NCBI GenBank assembly: GCA_003242645.1
Contig: QGVC01000105.1
Span: forward strand, 1 to 10,317
Length of the DNA stretch: 10,317 bases
Source of the DNA: Pseudomonadota bacterium
GTDB lineage: Bacteria; Pseudomonadota; Alphaproteobacteria; Rhizobiales; Hyphomicrobiaceae
Direction: 5' to 3'
Notes under the pieces: model-generated
The model's input: the letters and a program-made list of their open reading frames with translations, nothing else
Databases searched by the model: none
What the model was told of the DNA's origin: nothing
Shown here: piece by piece, positions 7,146 to 10,317 of the stretch
Layout: every line of letters begins with the position of its first letter
How positions within the stretch are numbered: position 1 is the first letter of the stretch
Translations under genes and position numbers: made by a program

Positions 7146-7448
7146 ATGCCTGCTTACTGGGTTGCCCGCTCGCGCATCATCGACCCCGTCGAGTACAAGA
7201 AGTACACGGACCGTGTTCCTGAGATCGTCGCCAAGTATGGCGGAAAAATTCTGGCGCGCGGCGGCCGTTACGAAATTCTCGAGGGCCCGGAAGTTTTTCA
7301 CCGGTTCGTCGTCATTGAGTTCCCGTCACTGGAGCAGGCCAAGGCATGCCATTCTTCGCCCGAGTATCAGGAAGCCTCCGCTTTTCGGAAGAACGGTGCG
7401 GGTGAGGTGGAGCTGGTGATCGTCGAGGGCGGCGACGCAACGAAGTAA
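7146..7448 (+). CDS. DUF1330-family small protein
   Basis: A 100-residue cytosolic protein of the DUF1330 family, a dimeric ferredoxin-like alpha/beta barrel fold of unknown biochemical role. The family pattern is clear: MPAYWVARSRIIDP at the N-terminus, then YKKYTDRVPEIVAKYGGKILARGG, an EILEG segment, VVIEFPSLEQAKACHSSPEYQ (about residues 57-77), and the closing LVIVEG. The ATG at 7146 has AAGGAG and AAGGAC upstream, so it is well translated. It starts 29 bp after dctM in the same direction and is very probably the fourth gene of the TRAP operon. It faces the YdcZ-type gene with only 21 bp between stops and no obvious terminator. A role in handling the imported compound is possible but not shown. 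Confidence 0.9.
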   Translation: MPAYWVARSRIIDPVEYKKYTDRVPEIVAKYGGKILARGGRYEILEGPEVFHRFVVIEFPSLEQAKACHSSPEYQEASAFRKNGAGEVELVIVEGGDATK

Positions 7449-7469
7449 ATCGTGCGCCCGTGATACGTT

Positions 7470-7934
7470 TCAACTGCTGAGGATAAAGACGATCGCGCCA
7501 GCGAGGACGAGGCTGATACCTGCGAGCTTGGCCAGCGATATCGGCTGCACGGGCAAGCCCCACATGCCGTAGGTGTCAGCTACGACGGCGCCGAGCATCT
7601 GGCCGAGCACAACGGCAAGCAGGAATAGCACGCTGCCCGTCTTCGGCACGATCACTGCGGCGCCGACAACGAACACGGCGCCGGCGATGCCGCCGATCCA
7701 TGCCCACCAGGGAGCGCTAGCAATCTGGGACCAATCCGGCTTGGCGCGGACGGTTACCGCCGCAAATGCCACGACCAGCACCAGACTGATGCTGATTGAC
7801 AGCACGCCCGCGAGCGCCGGTGAGCCGAGCCTCCGGGCCGCTTCCGCATTGATGGGACTTTGCCAAACCAGAATAACGCCGAGCACAACAGCAACGATGA
7901 GCAACGGCAGTCGACTGACGAGGTCGTGAAGCAC
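7470..7934 (-). CDS. DMT superfamily membrane protein, YdcZ (DUF606) family
   Basis: A small inner-membrane protein with about five transmembrane segments, of the YdcZ/DUF606 branch of the drug/metabolite transporter superfamily. These are putative transporters of unknown substrate. Counting from GTG 7934 (154 residues, normal for the family), family patterns are QSPINAEAARRLGSP (25-39), PWWAWIGGIAGAVFVVGA (75-92), GQMLGAVVADTYGMWG (111-126) and a C-terminal hydrophobic helix. The start is unsure. No ATG is available. GTG 7934 has AAGGA about ten bases upstream, while a TTG at 7970 would add 12 residues that do not look like family sequence. It points toward the DUF1330 gene and lies 104 bp downstream of the Gfo/Idh gene, so it may be the distal gene of that operon or have its own promoter. 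Confidence 0.85.
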   Translation of the reverse strand: MLHDLVSRLPLLIVAVVLGVILVWQSPINAEAARRLGSPALAGVLSISISLVLVVAFAAVTVRAKPDWSQIASAPWWAWIGGIAGAVFVVGAAVIVPKTGSVLFLLAVVLGQMLGAVVADTYGMWGLPVQPISLAKLAGISLVLAGAIVFILSS

Positions 7935-8038
7935 CGAGGAACGATCCTTTGCGGGGAAAATTGGGCACAAACGCGAGACACCCCAATCCCGCTCGATCGA
8001 GGCGCCCCGCGCAAGTTGGAGGGTTCCAGAGTTATTGC

Positions 8039-9040
8039 TCAGCTTAGGTGAACTGTCGAGCGGTCCTCAGCCGATTTGGCGATGGCCTCCAGCAGCTCGA
8101 TGTTGTGAATCATTTCCTCGTGCGTGATGGGATAGGGAGCCGTTCCACGAATAGCGGCCGCGAAGGCTTCCAAATTCGCCACCACGGTGTCTGTCCAATT
8201 GTAGCGGACAACCTCATGCGGATGTCCCGTCCGTGCACGTACGAGCTCTGCGATGCCGCCTGGCGTGTCCGGGTGGGTGTCATTGCGGATTTCAACCCAT
8301 TCCTTCGAGCCGAACACGTGCATGCGCATGAAGTGGGGTGTGTAGAGAACCGCGCTCAAAGACGCCGTCATGCCTGCCTCGAAACCGAGTTGCACCGTGA
8401 CGACGTCGCCCGTCTCCCAATCGAGCACGCGTTTGGCCACCATCGCCTGCACCGTTTTCACCCGGCCGAATAGCGAAATGTATAGGTCGGTCAGGTGGAT
8501 GCCCATGGCCGTCATCGCGGCGGCTGGTGCAGTAGCCTTGACTGTCCGCCAGTCGCCAGGCGGCACGTGGATGAGCTTGTCGTGGCTGAAGGCAGCTTCG
8601 GCATGCATGATGGTGCCGAGCGAGCCCTCCCGGATCATGCCGGCTAGCGCGATGATGGCAGGTTCGAAACGCCGTTCGTGACCGACACCGAGCTGCACTC
8701 CGGCATCAACGCAGGCTTGCACAGACCGGCGCGCGCTGGCGGCCGTGAGACCAAGCGGCTTCTCGCAGAAAACGTGCTTCCCGGCACGGGCGCACGCCGT
8801 CACGTGCTCCTCGTGCAGGGTGTTGGGCGTCGTCAGAATAACGGCCTCGATCTCCGGATCGTTGAGTGCCTCGGAGAGCTCGCGAGCTGGTGTGATGCCC
8901 AAAGCGCGGATGTCGTCGTGGCGCTCCGTAACGGGCTCGACGACAATCTTGACCGCAACGTGCGGGTTTCCTCGCAGGCGGCTGGCCATGTGCTTTCCCC
9001 ACCAGCCGAAACCCGCAATCGCAGCGATCACCTTGGACAT
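8039..9040 (-). CDS. Gfo/Idh/MocA family NAD(P)-dependent oxidoreductase
   Basis: Predicted cytosolic dehydrogenase of 333 residues, of the family that includes inositol and glucose-fructose enzymes and 4,5-dihydroxyphthalate dehydrogenase. The N-terminal Rossmann fold carries GFGWWG at 10-15, the TTPNTLHEEH segment at 70-79 and the family hallmark EKP at 93-95 (lysine involved in catalysis). The C-terminal alpha/beta domain shows GIHLTD (180-185), whose His and Asp lie where the family's conserved active-site pair is expected. GAGGAG four bases before ATG 9040 fixes the start. It follows the flavin-reductase gene after 32 bp, so the two share a transcript, probably under LysR control. The substrate is not evident: the family covers sugars, polyols, amino sugars and aromatic dihydrodiols. 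Confidence 0.92.
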   Translation of the reverse strand: MSKVIAAIAGFGWWGKHMASRLRGNPHVAVKIVVEPVTERHDDIRALGITPARELSEALNDPEIEAVILTTPNTLHEEHVTACARAGKHVFCEKPLGLTAASARRSVQACVDAGVQLGVGHERRFEPAIIALAGMIREGSLGTIMHAEAAFSHDKLIHVPPGDWRTVKATAPAAAMTAMGIHLTDLYISLFGRVKTVQAMVAKRVLDWETGDVVTVQLGFEAGMTASLSAVLYTPHFMRMHVFGSKEWVEIRNDTHPDTPGGIAELVRARTGHPHEVVRYNWTDTVVANLEAFAAAIRGTAPYPITHEEMIHNIELLEAIAKSAEDRSTVHLS

Positions 9041-9072
9041 ATCTCTCCTCTTCTGCCGTGCTCTAGGTTCAT

Positions 9073-9600
9073 TCAGCGAAGCTCATCCACGCGGGCGAAG
9101 CGGCCCCGATGGAAGATGAGCGGGGCTTTGTCCGTCGCCGCCATGTCGATCACTTCGCCGATGAAAATTTCGTGATCCCCGCCTTCGTAGCGCTGCCACG
9201 TTCTGCATTCCAGCCGTGCGGCAGTCCCGGCGATGAGCGGAACGCCCTTGTATCCAGGCTGCCAGTCGATGCCCGCGAACTTGTTGGGTGCAGGCCGGGC
9301 GAACTGACGGCCGATGTGGGCTTGGTCCTCAGAAAGAATGTTGACCGCGAAGGCGCGGTGGTTCCGGAAAGCGCTGAGGCTGGGCGCCGTCAACGACAGG
9401 CTCCATAGAACCAACGGCGGGTTCAGCGAGACGGAGTTGAACGAGTTGATCGTCACGCCCACAGGGGCCCCTCCGTCTCCGATCGTGGTGACGACAGCCA
9501 CGCCCGTTGCGAAACAGCCCAGAACGTCTCGCAGCTCGCGCGACCCGAAAGACCGAAGGCGCGCTTCGGCCTTGGGGTGGGTCGTAGCGGCAGAGTTCAT
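9073..9600 (-). CDS. Flavin reductase-like protein (FMN-binding split barrel)
   Basis: Member of the flavin reductase family that supplies reduced FMN/FAD to two-component monooxygenases (HpaC-like), or else an FMN-binding oxidoreductase. From ATG 9600 (175 residues), family landmarks are FATGVAVVTT (30-39), GVTINSFNSVSLNPPLVLWS (48-67), FAVNIL (84-89), GGDHEIFIGEV (140-150) and PLIFHRGRF near 160-168. An upstream in-frame ATG at 9624 would add eight residues. I prefer 9600 because the best promoter predicts transcription starting at about 9624, but neither start has a Shine-Dalgarno sequence and a leaderless mRNA from 9624 is possible. It is the first gene of the LysR-divergent operon. No oxygenase partner is encoded in the window. 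Confidence 0.88.
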   Translation of the reverse strand: MNSAATTHPKAEARLRSFGSRELRDVLGCFATGVAVVTTIGDGGAPVGVTINSFNSVSLNPPLVLWSLSLTAPSLSAFRNHRAFAVNILSEDQAHIGRQFARPAPNKFAGIDWQPGYKGVPLIAGTAARLECRTWQRYEGGDHEIFIGEVIDMAATDKAPLIFHRGRFARVDELR

Positions 9601-9630
9601 TTGGTCAGCATTCGCGCAGGTCATTGCGCG

Positions 9631-9659
9631 AACATAAAATCGATGGTCTATCAGCTCAA
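9631..9659 (-). promoter_or_regulatory. Candidate sigma70-type promoter of the flavin reductase operon
   Basis: On the minus strand, TTGAGC (9659-9654) and TATGTT (9636-9631) are separated by exactly 17 bp, each matching four of six consensus bases. Transcription would start near 9624, at the first possible ATG and 24 bases before ATG 9600. A CTATCAG half-site (9648-9654) abuts the -35 box and matches half of the palindrome further upstream, as expected for a LysR activation site. Confidence 0.5.
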
Positions 9660-9681
9660 ATTGTATTGCCTAATGCTGGCT

Positions 9682-9696
9682 ATCAGAAGTTCTGAT
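9682..9696. promoter_or_regulatory. LysR-type recognition site (T-N11-A palindrome)
   Basis: ATCAGAAGTTCTGAT is a perfect palindrome with 7-bp arms around a central G. T9683 and A9695 give the T-N11-A spacing typical of LysR regulators. It ends 13 bp upstream of the lysR start and is centred 65 bp upstream of the predicted start of the divergent flavin reductase transcript, the classical position of a LysR recognition site. It would serve both activation of the operon and autorepression of lysR. Confidence 0.72.
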
Positions 9697-9709
9697 TCCT
9701 ATCGATGCC

Positions 9710-10317
9710 ATGCTCAACAATCTGAAGCTGCAGCAGATCCGCCATTTTGTGGCCGTCTACGAGGAGGGCTCGTTCACGGCGGCTGCCCGGCGCGAGCACG
9801 CCACACAATCCGGTCTGTCCATGCAAATCAAGGACTTGGAGATGACGCTAGGCGTGCGACTATTCGACCGGCTGCCCTCGGGCGTGACGCCGACAGTTGT
9901 TGGCCGGCGCTTTTACGAGCACGCCACCCGCATTTTGCGCGACCTCGGCCATCTCGCCGACGACATGGCCACGCTGTCCGGCGCGATCACCGGGGATGTG
10001 CACGTGGGTCTGATGCCAACCTTTACGCGAGCGATTCTCGCGCCTGCCCTTCTGTCTTTCTCGAAGGCCTATCCGCACGTGAACGTGCGTGTGACGGAAG
10101 CCTACAGCGGCGTCCTCACCCAGGAGGTCGCGAAGCAGGCGCTCGATTTCGCCATCGTGCCGCCGGGGCATGCAGGTACGACCATCCGATCGCGACGCCT
10201 TGGCACGGATCGAGAGTATCTTGTCACCCGCGCTGACACCGACCGGCCGCACCTTTCGCCCATCGACCTGTCGCGCGAGAAGAAACCGCTACGGCTGATC
10301 GTCCCTGGGCCTTCGAA
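9710..10317 (+). CDS. LysR-family transcriptional regulator (3' end outside window)
   Basis: The frame from ATG 9710 stays open to the window end, giving 202 codons and two extra bases of a protein normally near 300 residues. The N-terminal LysR helix-turn-helix is clear: LQQIRHFVAVYEEGSFTAAA, then TQSGLSMQIKDLEMTLGVRLFDR and TPTVVGRRFYEHA (about residues 8-72). A linker helix follows, then the start of the periplasmic-binding-like effector domain from about residue 94 (GDVHVGLMPTF, and LDFAIVPPG near 144-152). No strong Shine-Dalgarno sequence precedes the ATG. It is divergent from the flavin reductase/Gfo-Idh operon with a LysR-box palindrome in the gap, so it most likely activates that operon in response to a pathway metabolite. 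Its effector is unknown. Confidence 0.95.
   Translation, partial: MLNNLKLQQIRHFVAVYEEGSFTAAARREHATQSGLSMQIKDLEMTLGVRLFDRLPSGVTPTVVGRRFYEHATRILRDLGHLADDMATLSGAITGDVHVGLMPTFTRAILAPALLSFSKAYPHVNVRVTEAYSGVLTQEVAKQALDFAIVPPGHAGTTIRSRRLGTDREYLVTRADTDRPHLSPIDLSREKKPLRLIVPGPS

Noticed and set aside
7992..8001. CTCGATCGAG palindrome between the Gfo/Idh and YdcZ-type genes
   Set aside because: Ten base pairs with no loop and no T-tract; it cannot form a terminator and is common by chance in GC-rich DNA. The rest of 7935-8038 shows nothing clear.
9577..10236. 219-codon plus-strand frame overlapping flavin reductase and lysR
   Set aside because: The frame from 9710 gives an unmistakable LysR protein that runs off the window; this frame runs across it and the promoter region without any family motif.

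Overview
The window looks like a chromosomal segment of a fairly high-GC alphaproteobacterium, most likely of the Hyphomicrobiales (Rhizobiales). The reasons are the codon usage, a peptidyl-tRNA hydrolase with a long basic C-terminal tail, and the dense mix of TRAP transport, GntR/LysR regulators and oxidoreductases. No species can be named from the sequence alone. I see no rRNA or tRNA gene, CRISPR array, insertion sequence or phage gene.

Layout: (1) 1-711, the 3' part of the housekeeping gene pth, closed by a strong, probably bidirectional hairpin terminator at 762-802. (2) 820-3911, a leftward four-gene operon read from right to left: a GntR/FCD regulator, a zinc-independent quinone oxidoreductase, a small cupin protein and a 3-hydroxyisobutyrate-dehydrogenase-like NAD(P) oxidoreductase. 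(3) 4085-7448, a divergent rightward operon: TRAP solute-binding protein (DctP type), small membrane subunit (DctQ), large membrane subunit (DctM) and a DUF1330 protein. (4) 7470-7934, a leftward YdcZ-type DMT membrane protein. (5) 8039-9600, a leftward pair: a Gfo/Idh/MocA oxidoreductase and a flavin-reductase-like protein. (6) 9710-10317, the 5' part of a rightward LysR regulator, cut by the window end.

The window reads as two divergently organised modules. In the first, the GntR regulator sits between its own oxidoreductase operon and the TRAP importer, so it probably controls uptake and first oxidation or reduction of one organic acid or related compound. The substrate is not known. The solute-binding protein appears to lack the arginine that normally clamps the ligand carboxylate, so the default 'C4-dicarboxylate' label should not be trusted. 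In the second module, LysR faces the flavin reductase/Gfo-Idh pair. The 85-bp gap holds a perfect palindrome with T-N11-A spacing, centred about 65 bp upstream of the start site predicted from a sigma70-like promoter, which is textbook LysR geometry.

No plainly new defence or mobile system is visible. The most interesting points are the regulatory architecture, the unusual binding protein, the strong hairpin inside the TRAP operon and the catabolic cluster directly beside pth.
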